In this document: in pieces, positions 9,090 through 16,938 of the stretch
How positions within the stretch are numbered: position 1 is the first letter of the stretch
Layout: each line of letters begins with the position of its first letter
Source of the DNA: Ignavibacteria bacterium
Lineage (GTDB): Bacteria > Bacteroidota > Ignavibacteria > Ignavibacteriales > Ignavibacteriaceae
NCBI GenBank assembly: GCA_030684555.1
Contig: JAUXVN010000152.1
Coordinates: 1 to 58,811 of the forward strand
DNA: 58,811 nt
Reading direction: 5' to 3'
Notes under the pieces: model-generated
What the model was told of the DNA's origin: nothing
What the model saw: the letters and a program-made list of their open reading frames with translations, nothing else
The model's database searches: none
Made by a program: the position numbers and the translations under genes

Positions 9090-9974
9090 CTAATTAAAGT
9101 CAATTAAACCATTAACATGTTTACTTTTATCAATAATTCTCCCATCCCCATCAACAACACTTCCATGACAAAGATTACAATTTCTTAATGGATCATCAGT
9201 AAACACTTTATGACCTTTTGGTGGTAGGTCATGGCAGGTACCACAAGCTGCTTGATTTTGATTAACTTTATTCCATGTTACGGTTACGTTATTACCTTCC
9301 ATTTTATCTGTGAGATATACACCATAATTATTATTCAACGATGAGTCTCTATAAAAAGCGAAGTTCCCATGACAATAAGTGTTTGCACAAGTTAAATTAG
9401 CAGGATCATAAACAGGTGCCGTAATTGTTCTAAATGATGCCAAATGATTTAATAAAACTTCTGCATGTGGTGAGGAATCTAAATGACCCGGTGAATAAAT
9501 AGATGAAGGTACATTATGACAAATAAGGCATGTCAATGTTTTACCAAATGTATTTGTGTAAAGATGTTTGGAATGTGCCCCAACACCACGATAATCTGTA
9601 TTGAATTGCCCATCAATTGCACGCGGAGGAGCAATTTGACCAGGTGAGTTAAAATCACCATGGCAAGTGTTGCACGCTTCAGGTCCATTTGGAGAAGTAT
9701 GACAGGTCAAACAACTTTTGTTAGTTAACCCCCCCGAATAGTCAGCAGAGTGACAATCTTGACATTGTTTCACATCCCAGTTACTGTCTTTTATTAACTT
9801 CCCATGAAAGTTTGGTGATGATACATCACTAATTCCTTCAACATGGATTGAAATTTTATTAATTGGTTGTGGAATATCAGTTTGTAAATCACTACATCCC
9901 CAAAAAATTACAATTAAAAAAAGTGAAGAAAGAAATTTTATCATAATTTTCATTTTGTTTCCAGCTTCTTTCAT
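9090..9974 (-). CDS. Seven-heme c-type cytochrome lipoprotein
   Basis: A 294-residue exported cytochrome with a lipoprotein signal (FLIVIFWGCSD, Cys near residue 27). It has seven heme-binding motifs: CQDCH, CLTCH, CNTCH, CLICH, the expanded CANTYCH (CxxxxCH), CGTCH and CNLCH. The CxxxxCH plus CxxCH mix is characteristic of the cytochrome domain family expanded in Geobacter. As the last gene of the barrel/cytochrome operon and a lipoprotein, it is the likeliest outer-surface partner, although an inner-leaflet location cannot be excluded. Its ATG overlaps the stop of the 12-heme gene (ATGA at 9971-9974), implying translational coupling. An in-frame ATG at 9953 would give a more standard signal peptide. 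Confidence 0.88.
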   Translation of the reverse strand: MKEAGNKMKIMIKFLSSLFLIVIFWGCSDLQTDIPQPINKISIHVEGISDVSSPNFHGKLIKDSNWDVKQCQDCHSADYSGGLTNKSCLTCHTSPNGPEACNTCHGDFNSPGQIAPPRAIDGQFNTDYRGVGAHSKHLYTNTFGKTLTCLICHNVPSSIYSPGHLDSSPHAEVLLNHLASFRTITAPVYDPANLTCANTYCHGNFAFYRDSSLNNNYGVYLTDKMEGNNVTVTWNKVNQNQAACGTCHDLPPKGHKVFTDDPLRNCNLCHGSVVDGDGRIIDKSKHVNGLIDFN

Positions 9975-11002
9975 TTTAAAACATCAGTATGACAGGTTAT
10001 ACAAACAGGATCAGCATTTTTAGTATCATGGCATGAGATACATCTCTCAAGGTCACGTCTCGCAAGACGTGCATGTTCTCCGCCACCTGAACCTTTTCCT
10101 ATTAGCACAAAGGTTGGCGATAAGTGAGTTGAAGGCATTATCCCACCAAGTGATATATCACCAGAAGTGGTATTGTGACAATCCATACAAAATACTTCTA
10201 CCTGATGACATGTTTGACACTCTGAATTTTTCCCTTTAAGATCAATTCCGTGTGTAAACCGATAATTCAAGTCATGTACTCGAGTAATTTGTTGTTGTGT
10301 TTGTCCATCAACAAATCCGGTAGGGGAGTATGGTAAATTCAGTTCGAAACCCACACCGGTTTTTAACATAGTTGTACCAACATGGCACGATTCACAAGAA
10401 TTATTATCATGGCACATCATACAATTTGCATCTTTTGTGTTTGCAAGAATTTTGTGAGACTTTTTAAAATCAACAACCTTATGCGTTTGAGGTGTTAAAT
10501 TTACTGTTGATATATGACATGATTCGCATGCATTTGTAGCAACCGACTTATCATTATGACATGTATAACAACTCTCCATCGGAGGGTTTTTATGTTTAGC
10601 TTCTGAAATGTTATCAAAATCTGTAATGCCTCTATGACAATCTGTACATTCAAGATTTATTGTCAAATGTAGTTTATGATTGAATAACAATTCTGAGGTT
10701 TTAATCGGAAGTGGTTCATAAACATCTTCATAATGACAAGTATTGCATGCGTCAGTGTCTTCTACATCATGACATGTTTTGCAGTCTTCTTTAAGCGGTA
10801 GAAGTCTATCAGTCAATGATTTAGCATCCGATATAGGCGAGTGACATGTTTTACAGTCAGCTAATTCGCTATGCAGTTTATGAGAAAATTTTATTTTTGA
10901 TCCGCTGGCATCTTCATTCTTTGTTAAAGATGTAGAAGCCGATAAAATTAGAGCGGATAAAAGTAAAACAGTCAAAATTCCGTAGTAATATTTTATCTTC
11001 AT
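9971..11002 (-). CDS. Twelve-heme c-type cytochrome
   Basis: A 343-residue exported cytochrome with signal peptide MKIKYYYGILTVLLLSALIL and twelve CxxCH sites (CKTCH twice, CNTCH, CTDCH, CYTCH, CESCH twice, CMMCH, CQTCH, CMDCH, CISCH, CITCH). Many distal His residues of the form FxHKLH occur between them, as in class III/c7-type multiheme cytochromes with bis-His hemes. It lies between the barrel gene and the lipoprotein cytochrome, so a periplasmic or barrel-embedded electron wire is the natural reading. The preferred ATG at 11002 sits one base after the barrel stop. An in-frame ATG at 11014 would overlap the barrel gene. Confidence 0.9.
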   Translation of the reverse strand: MKIKYYYGILTVLLLSALILSASTSLTKNEDASGSKIKFSHKLHSELADCKTCHSPISDAKSLTDRLLPLKEDCKTCHDVEDTDACNTCHYEDVYEPLPIKTSELLFNHKLHLTINLECTDCHRGITDFDNISEAKHKNPPMESCYTCHNDKSVATNACESCHISTVNLTPQTHKVVDFKKSHKILANTKDANCMMCHDNNSCESCHVGTTMLKTGVGFELNLPYSPTGFVDGQTQQQITRVHDLNYRFTHGIDLKGKNSECQTCHQVEVFCMDCHNTTSGDISLGGIMPSTHLSPTFVLIGKGSGGGEHARLARRDLERCISCHDTKNADPVCITCHTDVLK

Positions 11003-11003
11003 T

Positions 11004-12293
11004 TTACAACACATCTAAATTAGTGTTAAACCAATAATTAACTTTAAAGAATAATCTATAATCATTCTTATAAATTCTATTATTAACATACTGTCCTTGA
11101 AGATCAAGAGAAAGAATTCTCCAGGGGCGTACATTAAATCCTGCTGAAACTGCCATTAAATCATTTTTAGGTGAAGTAGAACTCACTTTGTAGGATGAGT
11201 AATTAAACGCTAAACTTGGAGTGACAAGTCCATCTAAAAAAGTATATGCTGATGAGAGGGATAATCCATCTAATTCACCAGCATAACCCAAATTCTTTCT
11301 ATATGATACGGATGCAAATCTACTGAAAACCCCAAAAGTAATTCTTTGAGAATTTTCATTTGAATAATTTACATTTCCATATCTTCCTGAAAAAGAGAAG
11401 TATTTATTTAATTTATAGTCAGCACCTAATTCAATTTCAGAAGTATTTTCAATGTTGTTGAAAATAGTAAAGTACGAGTTGTATCTGATTAGTGGTTCTC
11501 TAAAATTGTAATAGAAATTAACGGCTAAGTCTTCAATCTGAATATAACTTCCAAAAAACTCAACTTTGTGAGTCCTTGCATAATTTACATCATAATCAAA
11601 TTTTAAATCACTACTAAAATATTTTTCCATTGTGTAACCGGCTTCAGCAGTTAGAAATTTGAATTGAGAAGAACCTCTTGAAACAATAACTTGATATGGA
11701 TTATTATCCTCATCAAGCCGCAGAGCGGAATACTCTTCGGGTTTATAATCTTTTTGAACATAACCTAAACCAAGGTTGAGTCCGCTGATAGGAAACACAT
11801 TTAATTTTGCTCCTGCAACAAAGTCTTTTCCAAATTGATCGGTTAATTCTAATTTATTATAAGCCGGCACATTTCCACCGAAATAACCTGATACTCTGAA
11901 ATACTCCTTGTTAACATTCACCATTAAACCGTCAAATGAACCGCTGGCTATTGAATGGAATAAAGTTTGTCTCCCTAATTTGAAGGAGAAAAGATCAGCT
12001 ATGTTTCTTCCTTCAAGATATAAAGAGAAGAAACGCAATCTTGGATCTGAATCAAATTTCTTCAGTAAGTCATTTTCAAGACTTAGAGAAGTTCTTAAAC
12101 TGAACTTGTTATAATTAACATTTAGTAAAAGATTCTGATAAGATCTCAGATACTTATTAGAAATAGTTTCTGATTCAGCTCTCTCAAACGCATAGTAGGA
12201 GGAAGTTACTCTTCCGTTAATATTTTGAGCATTACCATCATCAACTATCGTAGCAATAAGAACTAACAGTGTGATTATAAGTTTCATTATCAT
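11004..12293 (-). CDS. Outer-membrane beta-barrel protein of the cytochrome operon
   Basis: A 429-residue protein with an N-terminal signal peptide (cleavage near NAQN, residues 22-24) and alternating aromatic/polar beta strands throughout, for example FSLRTSLSLENDL, FSLYLEGRNI and LDLQGQYVNNR. It has no heme motifs. The predicted barrel between two cytochrome genes is the arrangement expected of a porin-cytochrome conduit, in which the barrel insulates a multiheme wire across the outer membrane (MtrB in Shewanella, unrelated porins in Geobacter). I cannot assign it to MtrB by sequence. The barrel call rests on strand pattern and context. Confidence 0.72.
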   Translation of the reverse strand: MIMKLIITLLVLIATIVDDGNAQNINGRVTSSYYAFERAESETISNKYLRSYQNLLLNVNYNKFSLRTSLSLENDLLKKFDSDPRLRFFSLYLEGRNIADLFSFKLGRQTLFHSIASGSFDGLMVNVNKEYFRVSGYFGGNVPAYNKLELTDQFGKDFVAGAKLNVFPISGLNLGLGYVQKDYKPEEYSALRLDEDNNPYQVIVSRGSSQFKFLTAEAGYTMEKYFSSDLKFDYDVNYARTHKVEFFGSYIQIEDLAVNFYYNFREPLIRYNSYFTIFNNIENTSEIELGADYKLNKYFSFSGRYGNVNYSNENSQRITFGVFSRFASVSYRKNLGYAGELDGLSLSSAYTFLDGLVTPSLAFNYSSYKVSSTSPKNDLMAVSAGFNVRPWRILSLDLQGQYVNNRIYKNDYRLFFKVNYWFNTNLDVL

Positions 12294-12306
12294 TAACCAA
12301 AATTAA

Positions 12307-12864
12307 TTATTTAGCTGGAACTGAGTGTTTAATTTTATCCCATGATGTTTGGAAATTGAATTCTTTGAAAGTCGGACTTTCTGAATTATGGCAGGTAACA
12401 CAAAATTTTTCAATATCTTCAACAACGACTAATCCGTTATTAATTGCTTCTTCACGATTTTTCATAATTTTCATATCTTTATAATCAGCACCGGCGCCAT
12501 GGCAGGTTTCACATTGTACACCATCTTCAACTTTGAATTTTTTACCAATTAATGATGCATCTGCATTGTAACCTGAAGCGTGACAAACTAAACATGCTTC
12601 TGTTTTAGCTGCAGGAGTGGTAAAACCTTTTTCGGCTGCAATTTTATTTGCTTCTTCGGTAAGAAGGACTTCGTATGCTTTTGAATGTTTGCTGCTTTTC
12701 CAAATATCAAGCTGTTTTCCCTGTTTTTCTGATTTATGACACATGGTACAAGCATCAACGCCTATATAACCTCGTTTTTTGTCATCCAACTTCTTAAATG
12801 GATTTGAAGCTAAAAGTAAGATCGAAGATATAAGAAAGACGAAAAGAATTTTAGATAAATGCAT
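12307..12864 (-). CDS. Tetraheme cytochrome c554-like protein
   Basis: A 185-residue exported protein with signal peptide (ILFVFLISSILLLAS) and four CxxCH motifs: CTMCH, CLVCH, CETCH and CVTCH. The pattern CTMCHKSE...W..SKHSKAY...CLVCH...GVQCETCHGAG matches the cytochrome c554/c'-like family, periplasmic electron carriers. It is the promoter-proximal gene of the operon, preceded by a good SD (AAGGAG) and a promoter at 12910-12940. It is the most likely periplasmic shuttle feeding the 12-heme protein. Confidence 0.9.
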   Translation of the reverse strand: MHLSKILFVFLISSILLLASNPFKKLDDKKRGYIGVDACTMCHKSEKQGKQLDIWKSSKHSKAYEVLLTEEANKIAAEKGFTTPAAKTEACLVCHASGYNADASLIGKKFKVEDGVQCETCHGAGADYKDMKIMKNREEAINNGLVVVEDIEKFCVTCHNSESPTFKEFNFQTSWDKIKHSVPAK

Positions 12865-12909
12865 GTTTTCTCCTTTATTTAGTTTATTTCAAAATTCGAA
12901 TTTATTACT

Positions 12910-12940
12910 CAAAAATTATTCCAAAAAATGCTGGCGTCAA
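12910..12940 (-). promoter_or_regulatory. Promoter of the cytochrome operon
   Basis: Read on the minus strand: TTGAC (12940-12936) and AATTTTTG (12917-12910), one mismatch to TAnnTTTG at the common spacing. The predicted start near 12903 gives a leader of about 40 nt with SD AAGGAG before the ATG at 12864. The 305-bp gap up to 13169 is otherwise AT-rich, with only the divergent promoter of the hydrolase gene. Confidence 0.5.
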
Positions 12941-13131
12941 TTCATTGTATTAGGTACAAAATAAGGTTAAAAATCAATTCTCAATTAACAATTTTTAAGA
13001 ATTGAAAATTATTTCTATAATTTGAGAAAAATACTCTCACTATGAAACTACACATTAATTGAATCTTGTATCTTTTGGAATACACATAACGAAAATAAAC
13101 TTTTTTTATTTATTTCAAAAATTTGATTTTC

Positions 13132-13162
13132 TTGACTTTTCATCCCATTAATGGCATATTTG
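13132..13162 (+). promoter_or_regulatory. Promoter of the alpha/beta hydrolase gene
   Basis: TTGAC at 13132-13136 and CATATTTG at 13155-13162 (one mismatch to TAnnTTTG). The predicted start is at about 13168-13170, that is, on the ATG at 13170. No SD precedes the ATG, so a leaderless mRNA is plausible. Confidence 0.4.
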
Positions 13163-13169
13163 TCAATCT

Positions 13170-14000
13170 ATGAATAAAAATTATGTTCTAAATACTTCCG
13201 AAGGTAATAAACTGAATATCACAACTTTTGGAAATGGATTAGATGAAGAGAAATCTACTATTATCTTTGTTCATGGATTTAAGGGTTTTAAGGATTGGGG
13301 ATTCGGACCATATTTGGCAAGCTCTTTCTCAGACTTTGGGTTTAATGTAGTTACATTTAACTTTTCACATAACGGGGTTGGCGATAGTCTAACGGAATTT
13401 GTTGAACTTGATAAATTTGCTGCTAATACATTTTCACTTGAGATAAGTGAATTAGAGCAGGTTATTGAAGCACATCAGAAAAATTTATTTGAGTTTAATA
13501 AGAACGATAAAATATTTCTGTTAGGACATAGTCGTGGTGGAGCTATCGCACTATTGACTGTAGTAAAAAATCGAAATGTTACGGCAGTAGTTGTTTGGGC
13601 TTCTATTGCAAAATTAGATAGATATTCTGAACGACAAAAATTAAAATGGCGTGAGACAGGCTCTTTCGATATTATCAATACTAGGACCAAACAGACAATG
13701 AAATTGAATGTTTCTTTACTTGATGATATTGAAGCAAATAAGAATGATTTATTGAATATTGAAAAAGCTATCAGAGAATTTAATAGAGAATTACTAATCA
13801 TTCATGGTGAACAAGATTTAGCAGTCCCGGTTTCTGAAGCACAGTTACTTTATTCTTGGTCTGATAAATCAAAAACTCAATTTGAATTAATCCCTAATGC
13901 AGGGCACACTTTTGATATTAAACATCCATTTGAAGGTTCAAATCAAAAGTTTGAAAAGGTTATCAGTTTAACAAAAGATTTTTTACAAAAATTTAATTAG
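13170..14000 (+). CDS. Alpha/beta hydrolase
   Basis: A 276-residue cytoplasmic alpha/beta-hydrolase fold protein. Landmarks are the oxyanion segment FVHGFKGFKDWGF (residues 32-44), the nucleophile elbow LGHSRGGAI (near 117-125, Ser), the acid HGEQDLAVP (Asp near 215) and the catalytic His in AGHTF near 250. The residues match serine esterases, acyl-peptidase-like and lipase-like hydrolases. The substrate is not predictable. It is 18 nt upstream of bioY. Some carboxylesterases (BioH) work in biotin synthesis, but similarity here does not go beyond the fold, so that link is only suggested by position. Confidence 0.85.
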   Translation: MNKNYVLNTSEGNKLNITTFGNGLDEEKSTIIFVHGFKGFKDWGFGPYLASSFSDFGFNVVTFNFSHNGVGDSLTEFVELDKFAANTFSLEISELEQVIEAHQKNLFEFNKNDKIFLLGHSRGGAIALLTVVKNRNVTAVVVWASIAKLDRYSERQKLKWRETGSFDIINTRTKQTMKLNVSLLDDIEANKNDLLNIEKAIREFNRELLIIHGEQDLAVPVSEAQLLYSWSDKSKTQFELIPNAGHTFDIKHPFEGSNQKFEKVISLTKDFLQKFN

Positions 14001-14018
14001 CAAGGAGATTAACGAAAT

Positions 14019-14591
14019 ATGGAATCAATAATGAAATCTACATTTGTACTTCGTCTTTCGAAACTACTTTCACACAAACTAACTTTAGTTATTTCATTTG
14101 CCCTTTTAACTGCGGTTGCAGCACAAATAGCTGTTCCTGTAAAACCGGTTCCTTTCACTTTGCAAACAATGGCAGTAGTTCTCGCAGGAGCTTTCTTAGG
14201 TTCCAAAAGAGGATTCCAAAGTCAGATCATATATCTTGCACTTGGTTTAGTAGGTTTACCGGTTTTTGCGTTGAGTGCTGATGCTACATTCGGATTTGCA
14301 AGATTAATAGGTCCTACCGGCGGATATTTATTAGCATTCCCATTGGCTGCTTATTTGGTGGGTTTTATTATCGAGCGTTATAAGAATTACATTTCAGTAA
14401 TTGCTGCAATGTTTTTGGGAAATGTAGTAATTGTCGCATCTGGTTCATTTTATTTAGATGCTTTCTTTATTCATAACCTAAGTGAATCCCTAAAAGTTGG
14501 TGCTGTCTTATTTTCGGTTTGGACAGTTATAAAAGTTATGTTATCGGCTTCAATTTATTTTGGGATCAAAAAGAGTACTGAATCTAAATAG
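14019..14591 (+). CDS. bioY: Biotin transporter BioY
   Basis: A 190-residue integral membrane protein, the S component (biotin-binding subunit) of an ECF-type or solitary biotin importer. It shows the BioY signatures VPFTLQTMAVVLAGAFLGSK (near 44-63), YLALGLVGLPVF and GPTGGYLLAFPLAAYLVGF (near 101-119), with about six transmembrane segments. No ECF ATPase or EcfT gene is adjacent, which is common for BioY and means it either works alone or shares a distant energising module. A good SD (AAGGAG near 14002) precedes the ATG. No biotin synthesis genes are nearby. Confidence 0.93.
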   Translation: MESIMKSTFVLRLSKLLSHKLTLVISFALLTAVAAQIAVPVKPVPFTLQTMAVVLAGAFLGSKRGFQSQIIYLALGLVGLPVFALSADATFGFARLIGPTGGYLLAFPLAAYLVGFIIERYKNYISVIAAMFLGNVVIVASGSFYLDAFFIHNLSESLKVGAVLFSVWTVIKVMLSASIYFGIKKSTESK

Positions 14592-14633
14592 TTCACTTAC
14601 TAGTATCAATTCTATAAACATTCATAGAAAATT

Positions 14634-16628
14634 ATGGAGCTAAAGAATTTTATCTTTATTCCGATTTTTATTGCTGCCATTACAATATTTGTAATAAGCA
14701 TTAAAGAATTAATAAGTAAAATTAATGTTGGGCAGCCTGAAAATCGCTTCAGCAATATCGGAGAACGTATAAAAAATGTGCTTTTCGTTGCATTCGGACA
14801 ATCTAAACTTTTAAGAGAACCGATTGCGGGTACTTTACATTTTCTGATTTTTTGGGGATTTATACTTTTTGTTTTTGCTGTTCTTGAAGTTATAATTCAA
14901 GGATTTTATTCTCCATTCTCATTCGAATTCCTAGGACCAATTTTCTCATTAATTACGATTACACAGGATATTTTTGGTCTCCTTGTATTTATTGCAATTA
15001 TTTTTTCATTATATAGAAGATTCATCCAAAAGGTACCGAGATTACAGGTTGATAAACACGGGCAATTTGAAGCTGCTTTAATTTTAACACTTATTCTTGT
15101 TGTTGTAATATCAATGTTTGGACAGAATATGTCTCATGTTGCGAAGAATAATTTTATTCTTGCAGAGTATGAAATTCGTCCGATTACAGATCCATTAAGT
15201 GCGGTTTTCTTTAGTAATTCAGCTTCTGGATTTATTCCCTTTGAAATATTTTGGTGGATTCACATACTTGTAGTTTTTCTCTTTTTGAATTTATTACCAA
15301 CATCAAAACATCTACATGTAATAACATCGATACCAAATGTTTTTTTCGGGAAATTGAAAGTTGATAAGAATATTCTTAAACCGATCAATTTGGATGATGA
15401 TAATTTAGATTCCTTCGGTGTGGATGATATTGATAAATTCAGTTGGAAACAAATACTCGATGGCTATTCATGTACCGAATGTGGAAGATGTACATCTGTT
15501 TGCCCTGCTGCTTATTCGGGAAAATCTCTTTCACCAAAAAAAATAATGGTGGATATTAGAAGACGTAGTAATGACAAAGCCCCTTTACTTCTTCAAGGCA
15601 AAACTGAAGGTGAACTTTTTGAGAAAACTTTAGTTCATAACTATATTTCCGACACAGAGCTTTGGCAGTGTACAACATGTATGGCTTGTGTTCAAGAATG
15701 TCCGGTTATGATTGAACATATTGATTCTATTGTTGATATGAGACGACATTTGGTTTTAACCGAATCAAATTTTCCACCGGAACTTAATAATGTGTTTAAG
15801 AGTTTAGAAACGAATGGTTCTCCATGGGCTTTTAATCAAGCCGATAGAGCACTTTGGGCTGAAGATTTAAATATCAAAACTATGTCAGAAGACTCAAATG
15901 GTGAAGTTTTATTTTGGGTAGGATGTGCCGGTTCTTATGATGCACGTTATAAAAAAGTTTCCCGAGCATTTGCTCAGCTTATGCAGAAAGGGGGAGTTGA
16001 TTTCAGAATATTAGGAACCGAAGAAGTGTGTAATGGTGATACTGCGCGACGTTTAGGCAATGAATATCTTGCTCAAGAACTAATTAAGCAAAATGTTGAA
16101 ACCCTTAACAATTATAATGTAAAGAAAATTGTAACAGCTTGTCCGCATTGCTTTAATTCTTTGAGCAAAGAATTCAAACAATTCGGAGGGAATTATGAAG
16201 TTCAACATCATACTGAAATGTTGAATGAACTAATTGAGAACGGAAAAATTTCAGTTAAAGATGAAAAAATTATTTCAAAAATTACGTATCATGATTCTTG
16301 TTATTTAGGCAGATATAACGATATTTACAGTCCACCACGTGAATCTTTAAGTAAAATTAAAGGCGTAGAGTTAGTTGAGATGGAAAGAAATAAAAGCCGT
16401 GGATTTTGTTGTGGTGCAGGCGGCGGAAGAATGTTCTTAGAAGATGTTGAAGGTGGACGTATCAATGAAGAAAGAACAAAAGAAGCTCTTCAAACTAATG
16501 CAGATACAATCGGAACTGCTTGTCCATTTTGTATGACAATGATGACCGATGGAGTAAAGGCATTTAACAAGTCTGAAGAAGTAGAAGTAAAAGATATTGC
16601 AGAAATTATTCTAGAAAACATAAAATAA
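14634..16628 (+). CDS. Membrane-bound Fe-S oxidoreductase (HdrD/GlpC-type, EtfAB-quinone oxidoreductase-like)
   Basis: A 664-residue fusion. Residues 1-230 form a membrane-embedded, nitrate-reductase-gamma-like cytochrome b region with about five TM helices. Next come two 4Fe-4S sites (CTECGRCTSVCP near 280, CTTCMACVQECP near 345) and then two CCG-type modules (VGCAGSYDAR..., ACPHCF; then SCYLGRYND, GFCCGAGGG near 591, ACPFC). In the first module the usual CCG is VCNGD. This architecture matches proteins that move electrons between EtfAB or acyl-CoA dehydrogenases and menaquinone, often called FadF-like. No Etf genes are adjacent, so the partner is inferred. Confidence 0.85.
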   Translation: MELKNFIFIPIFIAAITIFVISIKELISKINVGQPENRFSNIGERIKNVLFVAFGQSKLLREPIAGTLHFLIFWGFILFVFAVLEVIIQGFYSPFSFEFLGPIFSLITITQDIFGLLVFIAIIFSLYRRFIQKVPRLQVDKHGQFEAALILTLILVVVISMFGQNMSHVAKNNFILAEYEIRPITDPLSAVFFSNSASGFIPFEIFWWIHILVVFLFLNLLPTSKHLHVITSIPNVFFGKLKVDKNILKPINLDDDNLDSFGVDDIDKFSWKQILDGYSCTECGRCTSVCPAAYSGKSLSPKKIMVDIRRRSNDKAPLLLQGKTEGELFEKTLVHNYISDTELWQCTTCMACVQECPVMIEHIDSIVDMRRHLVLTESNFPPELNNVFKSLETNGSPWAFNQADRALWAEDLNIKTMSEDSNGEVLFWVGCAGSYDARYKKVSRAFAQLMQKGGVDFRILGTEEVCNGDTARRLGNEYLAQELIKQNVETLNNYNVKKIVTACPHCFNSLSKEFKQFGGNYEVQHHTEMLNELIENGKISVKDEKIISKITYHDSCYLGRYNDIYSPPRESLSKIKGVELVEMERNKSRGFCCGAGGGRMFLEDVEGGRINEERTKEALQTNADTIGTACPFCMTMMTDGVKAFNKSEEVEVKDIAEIILENIK

Positions 16629-16666
16629 TAACTATCATTCATTTAATTAATTAGGAGTACTATAAA

Positions 16667-16858
16667 ATGGGTAAATACGAACAATTGCTTCAGCAAGTTC
16701 AATCACTTGAAGCAGATTTTGTAAAATTCTATGAAAAAGGACAAGCTGCTGCAGGAACACGTTTAAGAAAAGGTTTGAGCGATCTCAAAAAATTAGCTCA
16801 AGATATTCGTAACGATGTTCAACAAACAAAACAATCACGCAAGACAGATCAAGTCTAA
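16667..16858 (+). CDS. Histone H1-like nucleoid protein
   Basis: A 63-residue basic protein. The sequence from LEADFVKFYEKGQAAAGTR to LRKGLSDLKKLAQDIRNDV matches the small histone H1-like proteins found across Bacteroidota, which are thought to bind DNA and help organise the nucleoid. It is entirely helical with no catalytic motif. A good SD (AGGAG near 16653) precedes the ATG. It is monocistronic in appearance, since a terminator follows immediately (16868-16936). Confidence 0.82.
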   Translation: MGKYEQLLQQVQSLEADFVKFYEKGQAAAGTRLRKGLSDLKKLAQDIRNDVQQTKQSRKTDQV

Positions 16859-16867
16859 TATTTTCTC

Positions 16868-16936
16868 AAGGCTGTTTCACAATAATTTCTCGACATTTTT
16901 AAAATAGATTTTATTTTTGAGACAGCCTTTTTTTTT
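16868..16936 (+). terminator. Long-loop terminator with an embedded promoter
   Basis: A 12-bp stem (AAGGCTGTTTCA at 16868-16879 with TGAGACAGCCTT at 16918-16929, one wobble) followed by nine T (16928-16936). The unusually long 38-nt loop contains promoter boxes for the next gene, whose ATG lies two bases after the T-run. Confidence 0.75.
16890..16919 (+). promoter_or_regulatory. Promoter of the CapA gene inside the terminator loop
   Basis: TCGAC (16890-16894, one mismatch to TTGAC) and TATTTTTG (16912-16919, exact TAnnTTTG) at the usual spacing. The predicted start near 16926 leaves a leader of about 12 nt, without an SD, before the ATG at 16939. Confidence 0.45.
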
Positions 16937-16938
16937 AT

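Noticed and set aside
14019-14591. A biotin-linked regulatory RNA or BirA-type operator near bioY.
   Set aside because: The 18-nt gap from the hydrolase leaves no room for one and no conserved palindrome is seen.
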